NCBI GenBank assembly: GCA_001643675.2
Contig: LSRY02000005.1
Span: 126,501-190,500, forward strand
Direction: 5' to 3'
DNA length: 64,000 nucleotides
Source: Monocercomonoides exilis
Taxonomy: Eukaryota > Preaxostyla > Oxymonadida > Polymastigidae
Below the pieces are notes generated by a model. It ran no database searches. It was not told the origin of the DNA and saw only the letters and a list, made by a program, of their open reading frames with translations. Numbering within the stretch: position 1 is the first letter of the stretch; each line of letters begins with the position of its first letter. A program made the translations under genes and the position numbers. Positions 1-12,800 of the stretch are shown here, one piece after another.

Positions 1-3000
1 CCTTTCATCTCCTTTTGGTGGAGTAATGCTCGCATTCTTCAAAACGAATGACTGTGTTAAAGATGGGGATTCTGTATTTCCAAACAGAATGCACACGCTC
101 ACCTCTGCATTTGCGTCTGCTGTTCTCACAATTCCAGATTCAATTGCAACATTGACTTCCTCTTCGCTCGCAAAGCCAGAGTCGGGTATTTCATGAGTCT
201 CGACTTGCTCAACATCTCCGATGGAGGAAGTCACCCGAAACGACAGGTTGCACGGCAGAAGAAGTGCTCCTCTGAACACAACGTTCAAAAGCTCTTCGTT
301 CTGTTCTGATGTGGCAGATCGAAGAATTGGGATAAACAGTGGTGATGCTCGCTCCTCAGCAATCCCCTTCAAGATGCATCCATCATTCAGTATCCACAAT
401 GACGAATTATCCTTCACACCATCTCCTCCCTTCAGACTCATGATATTCAGCTCAGAAGAATCAGAGCATATTATGTTTCTTCTTGCTGATGGAAAGCCTC
501 GAATCGTCAAGCTATTGAATGCAAAGAAGCCTGAGTCTATCTTCACCTCTCCTCCCTTCACAGACAGCCCACCCAATGATGAGTTTGAAACTGACACATC
601 TTTCATGCTCACAACGCTCTCTTCAACATCCACAACAGAGCCATTCCATCTGCATATTTCATCTCTCTCAAATCCCTCTTTTTCTTTCATTTGTTCATTT
701 TCCTCAAGAGCACCCACAAATGTGCATGAGTCCAATATTAAACTCGTGCACCTGCAAAAAGAGGCTTCAATCCCCCGAGTGCTTCTTGACTCACATTCTG
801 CAAACGAACAGTTTTGCAACACAATCTTCCCTTCTCCATCTTCACATTCCACTCCGCACGCTCCTTCACTTGTTCTGCTGATGTTGCTGAACTTCGATAA
901 CATCACATCCATTCTTTTCTCATCACCTCTCAGCTGCTTCCTCCTCTTCTCATCTCGTAACATTCCATTATTCTCATTTCCTCTTTCTCTCAACATATTG
1001 ACAGCAGGCCCATTCTCAATCCTCACATCCATCACATCAAGTTCCTTCACATTCATCTCTCCATTCCTCATGCAAATCAACCCATTCCTGCTCTCACCTT
1101 TCTTCACCACAACTTCTGATAACTTCACCTCACACTCGACACATTCAACAAGCGAAGCACATGCAAACTGTGAAACAATTAATCCGGCTATTGTGACTGA
1201 CGATCTTTCTCCATGCATCAGCGTTGGCATTCTGCACACATTGCATCCTTCAGCTGGCTTCACGCAACATTCACTCATTGAAAGTGTCCCCTCCTCCACA
1301 CAAAATATCTGCTCGTGTTCTGTTGGAAAGACTTCTGGAATCTCAAAGCTGATTCTCTCCACACTCACATTCCCCTTGCACTCAACTACGCAACCCTTCT
1401 CTTTCCTCTCCAATCTGCTCATCTCGACTGTTGCCCTGCTTCCCTTTGCCAGCAGTGTGAGATTCTCCAGCTTGATCTCTGTTTCCACTTCACTTGCTTC
1501 ATCCACCACAACTCGCGTTCCATACTCGTGCACAATGTGCGTCAGCCCATATCCCAGCGTTTCACAGCACTTGTCTTCTTTCCCACACTGTCTGTTGTTC
1601 TCCCCGCCTTTTGCTCCTCCAGAGCTCACAAAGATCGTTGATGACTGATATTTCGTGATGAATGGAATCAAATCTGTATCTTCCCTGTGATCTGTTGTGT
1701 CTGATCCTGATATCATGTGTGCCTGCCCAGAAATGCCTCTCAAATCCATCACAAATTGTGTTTCGTTGATCTGTGAAGAGATGTTGTGGCAAGCAACAAA
1801 AATGTGCCTCCCAATATATGCTGTGTTCCCTTCAAACTTATCTCCCTCAAACACAAAGTCCAACACCTCGTCAATCTCTGCCCCAACAAACACACCTCCT
1901 CCTCTCCCACTGATCCCAGAGCATCCACACTGCACCACGCTGCATTCACTCACACGGAGCCAGCCCCCAGCGCTCATCTGCCAACACATCCCTCCTCCTT
2001 TTGTGCTTCTTCCGCATTTGCACCCCTCCACTTTCGTTCCATTCACCTCTGCCCCAACACTCACCTCTCCCTCGCTCTTCACCACAACCGCATCACTCCC
2101 TTCTCCATCCACCCACCCAATGCTCGAGTTCGCAATCCCAATCCCTGCCTCTTGATCGTCAATATTCCCTTTTCTTTCATCTGCTTCCATCCCAACTCTC
2201 ACACATATCAATGCTCCACTTTTCACTTTGCATCCTTCCACTTTCAGTTCTTCCACAACGCATCTGCACCCGCTCTCAACAACAAACATTCCATTGCACA
2301 CACTTTCACTTTCCATCTCAATTCCCTTTCCCTTCAACTCTCCTTTGATCATGTGGACAAAAACAATCTCTCCAACAAATTCATTCTCTTCAATGCTCAA
2401 TGCGCATCTTGTGAGTGACAGAACTCCTTCATTGTTTGCCATTATTGCTGTCTTCAAGCATTCTTCATCCTTCACAACTTCAAATCGGATCCCTTCAAAT
2501 CCCGCATTCTTGCTGTTCGCCAGTCCCACACCTTCCATCCTCTGCTTCACTTCAACAACAATTGTTGCCTTCGCATCCCCCTCAATCATTGTTCCTCCAT
2601 GTGCCTCGATCTTTATTCCAGACACATCAAGTCTATCGTCAATTTTCGTCTTCTCCATAATCTCGATCATTCTCTCTTCTTCACAATCCTCAACATGCAT
2701 CAGTCCTTGCCACAAGCTCATGCATGGATCTTCAATGCTCCCACAACTCATCACATCATATCCGTCTTCTGCCACATGCACAATTCTGCCCTTGAACAGA
2801 ATAACAAACCGTAACAAATCAGTATCTGTGAACACACTATCATTTCCCACAAATCCATTTCTATCATTGCTCCAGTTCCCAACATCAAACAAGAACGAAT
2901 TAACACTCACACAACTGTTCAGCTTCGATGCAAATATGAACATGTTTCTTCCAACAGCTGCTTTATTCACTTCCATCTCGCATCCCTCACCAAATATGAA

Positions 3001-6000
3001 CGGAGTCTCTGCCTCGTTTCCCCTGCAGTCCATCCACAAAAACCCTCCTTTCCCTCCCTCTCCATCGCATCTGCATGTTTTCATCTTTGTGTTGTTCATT
3101 CTCATCTCTTTGCCATTCTCAATCACCACTCTCATCACTCCTCCTTCTCCTGAAACGGTTCTTCTGCATTCTGAAAATGTGCATCCATCAACCACAACAC
3201 TGCACTGAAATGCAAATCCTGTCTCTGTCATATCCATCATTGACATCTCACATTCACTTATCCTCACAACTCCACCCTCTGCAGCTATTATTGCATATTC
3301 CCTCACCCCAGTCCCATCCCCCACAAATGTGCATTTCTCAATCTCCACAACAGCCTCTTCTTCGCCTCCTGCTGTTGATCTTGACAGAATTACAACATCT
3401 ATATCATGCACAAACTCGACTGGCAGCCCTATCTCCATCCCTCTCAACAGCATGCTTGCTGTATTTCCAAGAACAGAGCTGCCTTTTTCTCCTTCAATCA
3501 CCGATTTCACTGTCAGTCTCGCACTTTCCGCTCCTTCATTCTTCACAATCTCAAACATGCTCACATCGAACTTGTCTTCGATCTCAACAGCTCCACTCAC
3601 ATTCAGTGTCTTCTTCCCTCTCCATTGCTTTGCATTCTTGTATCCTCTCAAAAGTGTCTTGCACGGATACTCTTCGCTCCCACATCCAATAACATCAACA
3701 CCAGTCCTGCACACATCCACTACACCTCCCACATATTCCTTCAGAAACAGATCCAATGAAGCAGCTCTTTCTTTGAAATATCCTCTGTCAATCCCTTCCA
3801 TCTCCACGCTCTCCCCTTCTCTCCCTCTGATATCCACAAATTTCTCCTTCACAACTCCCACAACCAGATCGTCACACTCCACAAAAACATCCTTCCCTTC
3901 TGCTGCACTGTTCCCTCCAAACTCAATATCATTCAGCACAAAGTCGTTCTTCGATCCTGCACATCCAATAAGGAATATCCCTCCTCCTCTTCCTTGTGCA
4001 GAACATCCATTCACTTTCCATCCATCCAATTTAAACTCTGATGCAACACCAAGCTCCACCTTTATCCCACCTCCGCTGCTCTCTTCTTCACTCACAGAAC
4101 ATCCACTCATCGTGCAATTCCTCCCTTCCATCTTTATCCCATTTCCTCCTCCAAAAGCAAAGCATCCCCCATCCCCTGTTCTTCGTTTTATCCCAGCAAC
4201 ACTCACATTCTCCATCTCCACGTTCCAGCTTCCGCTCCATTTCCCAAATCCACTTTCGCATCCTTCCTTTCCCTCAAACTCGCAATTGTGAATATGGCTC
4301 TTTCCACTCGATGATACCACCACAATCCCATCAACACCTGTTGATCCAACACCCTTGCACATAACGCCATCCATCTCCAACTCTCCTTCACCTTTCACTG
4401 ACAGCATCCCATTTTCACCAAAGATCACATGCTTTCCCTCCACAATCTCGCAATTCCTCATCACCAGTTTCCCTCCAGTCACTCGAACATACTCATAATC
4501 CACAGCAGTCACCCCTTCCATCATCTTCATTTTGTTATTCTCCATTGAAAGCGTTTTGTCCATCACCTCAACAAACGCCTCTCTTCCACAGAGCGACTCC
4601 TTCAGAACCAGCGTCATCTTTATAATTTGTGTGTCAGCTGAAAGCATGAGAAGTGCATCCTGTTGCTTTTCAGTATCTGTCCCAACAACGATTTCACCCC
4701 ACTCGTTCACTGTGTCAAACACAAAATGACCACCTTCGATAACTGCCTCGCCATCGAGCTTATATCCTTCTCTCATCCGAATTCTGTGCTCTTCTGCTGA
4801 TCCGACTGCATCAATCGCTCCTTTGATTGTCCGGCATGCAAACATTTCACATCCACATCTGCTGAAATCATGCACACCATCTTCGCTTCCCACAATTGTT
4901 GGCACGCTTACTTCTCTCAAATACACCACAAGAGCTATCACTAGCTTTTCATTTGCGGTGCTCCTCTCAAACCCACTCAGCTCATCATACACATCCATAT
5001 TCGGCTGAAATTCAATTGTTGTTGTGTTTATCACCTTCTGCAAATCATCTGCACTCACAAACATGTTCTTCCCAGCTCTCGCCTCACAATTCGAAAATCC
5101 AACATTTTTCACCACAAAATCTCTCATCCCCTCGCAGACATATAAATACACTCCTCCTCCATATCCTCCTCCTCCATTCCCTCTTGTTTCTGATCCTCCT
5201 GCACTGCATGACTCAAACATCGTCTTCTCATCAGAACCAGTCATGTTCCCAATCCCCACTCTGCTTCCCATCTTCATCTCCAACCACAATGCCCCACCGC
5301 TCCCACTCAGACACTTGCAACCTTCAAATGAAATACCATTCAACTCCATCACCTTTCCATTTTCCACAACTCCACAAAACGCACTTCCATCTCCTTCGCT
5401 TCGTTCAATCTCCAAAAATGTGCTCGCTTCAATCCTTGCAGTTCCAGCTGCACCAATTCTCACCAGCTCCAGTTTGCTCTTCATCCATTTCATTGAAACA
5501 TTGTTGCATATCAACTCTCCATCGCCAATCTCAATGGCACTCTTCTCAAACACTTCCGCTTGCTCATCCTCTTCTGCACTTCTTTCACTCCTCAACACTG
5601 CATCTCGAAGCTCTGCCACTCCTGCCCTTCCTTCAATCTTGAGCAGATGCGATCCTTTCCACAATCCAGAATTGTGAACCAGGCATATCTTTTCAACGAT
5701 CAGCTTTCCACTTGTGATCTTCATCCCAGCACCTCCCTCAGCTCTTGGCTCCATGCTTGTCGAACTTGCCCCACTGCCTTCAAACTTCATCCACATTGCA
5801 TTCACCGCCAGCTCAGTATCCCCATATACGCCTTTGCCAAACACAAACTCTTGCATTTCTCTCCTCACATCAGACATCCACAGTGAATGGTTCAATGTTT
5901 TGCAAGGTCTGTCAGCTGTGCCACATATCCACTCATCTGTTCCATTTCCACCGTTTGCATGCACTTTTCCAACAAACAATGGAATCCAGTCATCACTTGC

Positions 6001-7637
6001 TGACCCTCCTTCAATCACTACTCTTCGACCTGTCAAATTCGATGATAGAGATCGACATCCAACAAAGCAATTGAAGTTTATCACGCTCGCATATTTGGAT
6101 GAAGCATAGAAATCGTGTCCTTCTTTTGCTGTGTTGTTATCAAAAAGACAATATTCAATTGAGAATTCGTTCGCATAGTTGTCAGAGTAAATATTGAATG
6201 TTATACCACCTCCATTCACCTGAGATGCAGTATTATTTTTGAAAAGGCAATTCGTGATTGTTGCTGGATTTGATCCAAGCTCTTCAAGAGCACCTCCATT
6301 TAAATTTCCCGTCGTTGTTCCGTTCACAAAGCAACATGAATCAAAAAGTGAAGACTGACCATTTCTGAAGTGAGCACAATTTCCTCCTTTGGAATCCAAG
6401 CATGAAGAAAAGTTCAATCCAACATATGTTCCTTTTGCAGCATTTAGAAATGTCGCACCTCCTGTTGTTTGATTTGACCAACAAAAAGAAAATGAGCAAT
6501 TTACCATATTCTGCTTCCCTTGATTCAGAAGAATTGCTCCATCTGCCACTGAACTCCAACATCTCTTAAAAAGAGAAAATAAAATCACAAAAGACGAAAA
6601 TGATTATCGAAGAACATTAACAAAGTCAAATTAAAAAAAAAAAATGGGCATACCACAAAATCACAACGAACAATTGTTGCCGATCCACTTGAAATATGAT
6701 TAATTGCACCACCATTGCTTCCAGTCAAATCTGTGAAAATGCAATCAACAAATTCAATATCATCATTTCTGTTTGTGCATCTTGTTGCAATGACTGTTTT
6801 TGTGCTTTTCTCAAATGTGCTGTTGAAAGCCCCAAACATTCCACTCTGTGTAATCAGTCCTTCAAATATGCTTCCATAATATGCATTGTCCACAGAAGAA
6901 AACTGGCTGTTTGTCACAAAGCATTTTCCTCCAATCATATTTCTTTTCAAGCTTTGTGGACAAACATTTTGTTCAACATTTGAATGCGAAACATTCTCGA
7001 ATGCACATCCACTCACAAACACTCTCTGTGCATCAGAGCTTCCAACAAATGGTTGGGTTCCATCAACGCAGAATGAGGAGAAATGGCAGAAATTCAATTC
7101 CAAAGATGAAAAGTCTTCAAACCAGTTTTTTGTTCTCCCGTCATGCTGAATGCAAGGCACAAAAGACTTTGATTTCTCAGGAGCAAGCGAAACATTTGAA
7201 AAAACTGTTCTTCCTCCAAAACTCTCCACAATCCACTTCGTTTGGCTTTTTTCAATGAAAATTTGGCAATCTTCGATTCTTGCACTTGAGAGTGAATCAA
7301 CAAGAAATAAACTGTTTCTGTTTGACTGGCAAAGATTCATCGCTCTTAATCCTATCGATGAGTTCTTTTTTTCAAAGCATCCATGAATGAAAGTTTTCTC
7401 TTTTATCAATTTCTCGTTTTCACAATAATCTTTAATGTTCTGTGTTTTCTTCATCAAATCTGATTGAGAAAAGTTTTCGAAGTTCTGCAGGAAAGACGTC
7501 AATTTGTGTTTTGAAAATTGTTGTTCTTTCATTTGTTCATCTTTCGGTTGAACGATGGTATCAATATTTTCTGCATTTTCATCTGTGTATGAGCCAAATA
7601 AATGATGAAAAAAGCAGATTAGCACAATTATCAGCAT
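1..7637 (-). CDS. Giant secreted beta-helix repeat surface protein (5' part, truncated by window)
   Basis: Two exons are visible: 7637-6654 and 6564-1, joined through an 89-bp intron (donor GTATGC, acceptor TTTTTAAG) in phase 0. The frame stays open to the left edge, giving more than 2,500 residues without a stop. The start is chosen because it opens a signal peptide (MLIIVLICFFHHLFGSY). The rest is a run of short beta-strand and turn segments rich in Gly, Asn, Ser and Cys, in the style of right-handed parallel beta-helix surface proteins ('CxFxxNxA..GGG' rungs, many N-glycosylation sites). About every 1.1 kb two signatures recur: G(K/R)N-x-F-V followed later by Asn, then a Cys-Gly...Pro-Cys-x-Thr-Leu motif. 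Family knowledge suggests an extracellular adhesin or coat protein; related oxymonad proteins often end in a membrane segment and kinase-like tail, which would lie outside this window. No catalytic residues are seen. The beta-helix call is by pattern, not alignment. Confidence 0.8.
6565..6653 (-). other. Intron of the beta-helix gene
   Basis: An 89-bp AT-rich intron with donor GTATGC after a GTG codon and acceptor AAG. Using the alternative AG two bases further on would shift into a frame that stops after about 73 codons, so the first AG is chosen. Exon 1 is 984 nt (328 codons). Confidence 0.85.
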
Positions 7638-8085
7638 GCAGGAGAAAAATGAATAAATGAAAATAAATAATTATGGGAATGAAAGATAAAAATTAGTTCT
7701 TCATAAAAATGCTTTTAATAAGAAGCATTAAAATGTTATATCTCAATAATAATTGAAAATGCACTTGTATATTTAAAGAAAAAATTAATGACAAAAATTT
7801 CCTTTTTTATCACAATGAATAAAAAATTGAAAAAAAGTGGAAAATTTTTTTCACAAAATTCTGTTTATTCTGACAAACGTGAGGGTGATCTCTTGAAATG
7901 AACTATTTTCTATTATTTTTAATAATTAAAATATATCAAAATATTTATACTTCAAAAAAACATTTTTGTCACATTTAAATATGGATTTCATGGAAAAAAA
8001 TTTAACAAACTTCTTGATTTTTGAAAATTCAACTTTTAAAAGGATTTCTTTGTTTGTTGAATTTTTTTCATTTTCAGTCTATTAT

Positions 8086-8114
8086 TTTATTTATTTATTT
8101 ATTTATTTATTTAA
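8086..8114. repeat. (TTTA)n microsatellite
   Basis: About seven uninterrupted copies of the tetranucleotide TTTA in non-coding sequence. Confidence 0.85.
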
Positions 8115-8456
8115 AATGAAGCTTTGTTAATAGAGAAAATTGACAATCGTTCTCAAAATTTCAGCTTGGATAATAAATAGTTTTTAATTTCAAAAAGAAA
8201 ACAGTTATTTATTTTGTTCATTCTCAAAGAAATTATTACATTATCATTTGTTGTATTTGAACGGACCTTATGATAAAAATTTTATTAAATTTTTCATTTT
8301 GTTTAATTATCAGGTGAAGATGAAAAATGTATACTTTCATCAAAATTTCATTCAAACTAACCAAAATTTTCCAACAGAGAAACAAATGTTCAACAATGTC
8401 ATTCTTTTCTTATTGATTAAATTTTGTAAGTTGGAATATAAATTTTATGAAAATAT

Positions 8457-8686
8457 CTAAAATTTTTTGAAAAGTTCCTTTTGTTTAATTTTCAAAAAAA
8501 AAAATATCATATTTCGATCAAATTTCTGTTTTCAGTCACCAGATTTCATGAGAATTATTATAATATCATTATCATAATTTAATTTTCTTAACAGAAAAAT
8601 TTGGTCAATTTGAACAGAAATTTGATCGAAATATGATATTTTTATTTTTTTTTGAAAAAAAAAAGGAACTCTTCAAAAAAATTTAG
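8457..8686. repeat. Inverted-repeat element, family A copy 1
   Basis: The two ends are imperfect reverse complements over roughly 70 bp: CTAAAATTTTTTGAAAAGTTCC on the left outer edge matches GGAACTCTTCAAAAAAATTTAG on the right. Inner parts of the arms share the word ATATCATATTTCGATCAAAT and its complement. The spacer is about 90 bp and has no coding capacity. It resembles a small non-autonomous (MITE-like) element or a foldback repeat. A related copy lies at 39921-40170. No clear target-site duplication is seen. Confidence 0.6.
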
Positions 8687-8690
8687 ACAA

Positions 8691-9102
8691 ATATAGTTAG
8701 TGTTAATAATCGTGGACACTTTCAATAACTGTGGACAGTGGCTTTATCTCAACAACCATCAAAAGTTGCTTTTTAATAATTAACCCAATTATTCATTAAA
8801 TGAATATGAACTTATATGAATTGTTTCAATCACACATACACCACAAAAAATATTTATAAAAAGATTTTTTTGTTTTCGGAGAAATTCGGAGAATCTTATT
8901 TCTCCGAGTTTCTCCGAAAATATAAAATGTTTTTTTCAAAATTCTGCAGAGCAAGTTGTTAAATTTTTGTTTGACTTATAAGTTCATATTCATTGAGGGA
9001 ATAATTGGGTTAATTGTCAAAAAGCAACTTTCAACGGTTGCTGAGATAAAGCCACTGTCCACAGTTATTGAAAGTGTCCACCGTTATTAACACTAACTAT
9101 AT
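8691..9102. mobile_element. MITE-like element with ~127-bp terminal inverted repeats
   Basis: The outer ends read ATATAGTTAGTGTTAATAAT on the left and the reverse complement on the right (TTATTAACACTAACTATAT). The arms (about 8691-8817 and 8977-9102) pair with few mismatches, including a GTGGACACTTTCAATAACTG stretch. A smaller palindrome built from TTTCGGAGAAA words sits in the loop at about 8875-8920. The element is about 410 bp with no transposase frame, so it would be non-autonomous. The TA at each edge is compatible with a TA target duplication as in Tc1/mariner elements, but the family is not established. Confidence 0.7.
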
Positions 9103-9869
9103 TCAAACTTCATCTTCTTCTGACAATTAAACAAAATGAATAATTCAAAAAAAAAAAATTTATGATGTATTCAATTAGGGTTTTGGTAAACCATTATTAA
9201 TAAAAATTTGAGTCTAAAAATATGACACTTCAAGCTTTTTCATTGAAAAATTACGCTCTGTGGATAAACTTTTTTATGATAAAAATACAAAAATAAAATG
9301 GGTTCATTTTTTGAAATATGTGTGAGGGCACAATGTTTTATGTGACAACAAAAATGATGTTTATTCACGGATAAAAGGAACCAATTTATTTTGTAACCTG
9401 AGAAAGTTTTGAAAAGTTATGAGCGAACAAAGTTTTTTGAAAAGAATAAAAAAAGTTTGAAAGCTTGTATTTTGCTGCTTTTTTTTTTGAACCAATTAAA
9501 ATTTGAAAAGAAAGAAAGAAAATAATCGAAACCCAATGAATAAAAACACTTTAAAAATGAAAACGAGAAATGAATGTTCAAAAAATAAACATAACTATTT
9601 TTCTGTTAAAGAAATATATTGATAGAAAATTCTAAATTCGAGATATAAAACTGCAAAAAAAAAAATATTTTTTTTATGTTAGATTATAATTAAAAAATAT
9701 CAAAACAAATGATTCTAATCAAATTTATATTTAATGTTGATATCAAAACAAAAACATCACTCTTTTCAAATCGCGCTTCAAACCTTGAAAAACTGCCATT
9801 ATTACCTTTTCCTGGATATAAAAAACTGTTGTAGGTACAAATTCGAATCATTTCAAGAATTATTTCAAC

Positions 9870-12800
9870 ATGGCGGCTCAAAAAAAGTTGCTCAGTTCTC
9901 AAGAACGCGTTATCGAATTTAATAACCGTCAGTCTTCACTTGGGTTTTGCGACAATCGTATACGAACCGCCAAGTACAGATGGTGGACTTTCCTTCCTCG
10001 GAATCTTTTTGAACAGTTGCGACGGATATCTAATTTTTATTTTCTTTGTTCAATGATTATCAATTTATTGTATGGAAATACTTTCCCTTTGCTATCAGAT
10101 GATATTTTCTCGAAATTTTTAGGCCTGGGGTTCAAATTTTGAATCCAGTCACAAGCATTTTGCCAGTGATATTTATATTAGGCGTTGGAATGTTAAAAGA
10201 TGGTTACGAAGATTTTTTGAGATATAAATCTGACAATCGAACAAATGGAAAGCCTGTTTTCGTAAAGATAGGGAATCGTTTCGAAAATTTGGAAACATAC
10301 AAGCTTCGAGTAGGAGATTTTGTGTTGCTTAGGAGGTTTGCTTAAATTCGATTAAAATGGTGCTTTTTAGTTAAGATATATCCGAACAATTACTTTTTAT
10401 AAGAGGGGAGCAAATTCCAGCGGATATGATTCTTTTGTCATCAAGTCAGGAAAATGGCATGTGTTATGTAAATACGATGAATTTAGATGGGGAAACAAAT
10501 CTTAAGATTAAGAGAGCTCATCCAGATATTTACAATTCACTTCGATCCCTCAAACGTTTCCGTTTTCCAAAGCGCGAAATTGAAAAGAAGAGCGGAAATC
10601 GCACTTTAAAAAAAGAGGATAACTTGAACAACGCAAATAATGCTGCAAAAAAGGATTCACAATATCTTTGCCTTCTTGCATCACAACTTAACGAGTGGAA
10701 AGGTCGAATCGTCTGCCAAGCTCCCGACAGGCATTTGCACCAATTTGCGGGAAGAATTGAATTTTCGAATGCTCTTTGCACATCTTCATCTCAAAATGCA
10801 AGCTCTCAAACAAATTCTTCCTCATCTGTAGCTGATGCTTCAGATTCAGTTCCTCAGAATGAAGCAACTAATCCATCTTCAGTTGTGCCTATTTCACTTA
10901 CGCAACTTTTACTGAAAGGATGTTCAGTAAAGAATACGCGTGCTGTTCTGGGAGTTGTTGTCTACACAGGAAAAGAAAGTAAGGTCTGAAATATGCCCCT
11001 TTTGAATGAATCGCAATATTTTGTATTTTTATTTAGTGAGTGATAATCTTAAATTTTGTGTGGCGTACACTTTCCTTTTTCATTATATATATTTTTATGA
11101 ATATTCGAATATTTCGCGAAATCTTGCAGTTTTTAATGAAAATTAAAAAATATTTTTTTTTTTTGTTCTTTTTCTCGTTCTTATATTTTCAAAGATACAA
11201 CTGAATTCTTCTGCACCAAAACCGAAGTTTTCTTCGTTTGATCGCCGTCTGAATATTTCTGTATTTGCGATGCTGATGATCACCATCTGCATTATCCTTT
11301 TCAGTGCGGTTGGATACAGAATCTCGAATGTGTGCTGAAATAAACAAACGAAAAACGATTTTGCTAATTATTTAATGATTTTAATGTCAGAGTTTTGAGC
11401 TTAATAATTGATTTTTCTTTCATTCTTTTATTGAATTTGATTTATTTGTTTCAAAATTTTGAATTTCAATTATTCTTATTAATCTTTTATCGAATATTTA
11501 TGCTTTTTGTAATTTATGATATTTTATATGACTTTCAGAATAAGAATGTGCTAAAACATCCTTATCTGTTTCTTAAGGAGCAGACTATTCCGCAGTTTTT
11601 CTATAACATTTTGGGATATTTTGTGATGTTTTCTTATTTGATTCCTATTTCTTTGTTTGTTTCTTTGGAGATATCTCGCTTTATCCAGGTGTGATTCATC
11701 TTTAAACTTCATTCATTTACATATGTATTTTTAATCTAATTTTTAATTGGGAAATGAAATTCGTTTTGCTATTGAAACCTGCTAATGATTGCAATTCAAT
11801 GCTCTTGACATGTGATGTTATTTCAATGAAAAGAGCATCTTTCTTGAGTTGGATGAGAAAATGTTCGACTTCTCGAAAGGGGAAGAAGGCAGAATGCAAG
11901 CAAGAACCTCAACTCTCAACGAAGAACTGGGATTGGTGTGAATTGACCTTATGTTGCTGTTGACTCATTTTATGTAATAAATAATTATTGATGCAATCAT
12001 CTAATTATTCAATGTTATCATTATTTTTCCATCTGAAACATTTTCTTTTGCTTTTTTCCCAGATAACTCACATTCTCTCTGATAAAACAGGTACGCTCAC
12101 CTCAAACAGAATGAGGTTTCGCTCGTGTTGTGTTGGGAAGGACATATTCGACCTGAAAGAGAAAGGCACAAAAGCAAGCACTCCAAACTGCGGAAGCAGC
12201 AGCTCTTCGACGTCGATGTCGTCGCAGGCGACATCCATCCTCAAAGAGCGCTCACACGAAGGAGAAAACAGGAATGCTGATGGGACAGCGCCTGTCAAAC
12301 ACACTCATCATCCACTCCAATCACTTTCATCCACTTATTCACATGTGATTCACACAGGCAATCAGCAAAGAGCTGAATCTCACACTTCATCAACACAGTT
12401 AGACGATCAACATTCATCATCTTCTTCTGCATCATCTTCTTCTTATTCGGAAGCATCAACAGCTCCAGTGAATGCAGAAAACACATCACTTTTCTCTTCG
12501 CTCATTCCATCCACTCCACACTTCAATGCCTTTCACTTCATAACTTGTCTTCTTCTCTGCCACGATGCTGTTCTCGAGAAGAAGCCAAGAAAGCCAAAAA
12601 CAACAAAAATCTCATTTCTTAATGACGAGGGTGAGGCCAACGCTGCTTCGGGCTCGGCTGACAAGCATATCGAAGATGGATTTGTTGGATTTTTGGATGT
12701 GGATTTTGAACACGAGAAGAAAAATGCGATGAATGAGAAGGAACAGATGTCAGCAAGTGAACAGGAAACGAATGAAGGAGATGGACACGACGAAGATGAC

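Larger units (their letters stand above)
7638..9869. other. AT-rich intergenic region with inverted-repeat elements
   Basis: About 2.2 kb between two divergently transcribed genes. No open frame here looks coding: the longest are short, AT-driven and free of recognisable motifs. It holds a TTTA microsatellite and two neighbouring palindromic elements described separately. Upstream control regions of both flanking genes must lie at its ends, but no defined promoter motif is visible. Confidence 0.7.

Noticed and set aside
221-6109. A series of long plus-strand open frames (up to 475 codons) rich in Ser, Pro, His and Leu.
   Set aside because: They are antisense shadows of the purine-rich minus-strand beta-helix exon, which is open throughout with coherent protein sequence and repeated motifs.
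8248-8460. A 70-codon plus-strand frame in the left spacer.
   Set aside because: Composition is that of AT-rich spacer (Asn, Lys, Phe, Ile); no motif, and it ends at the edge of an inverted repeat.
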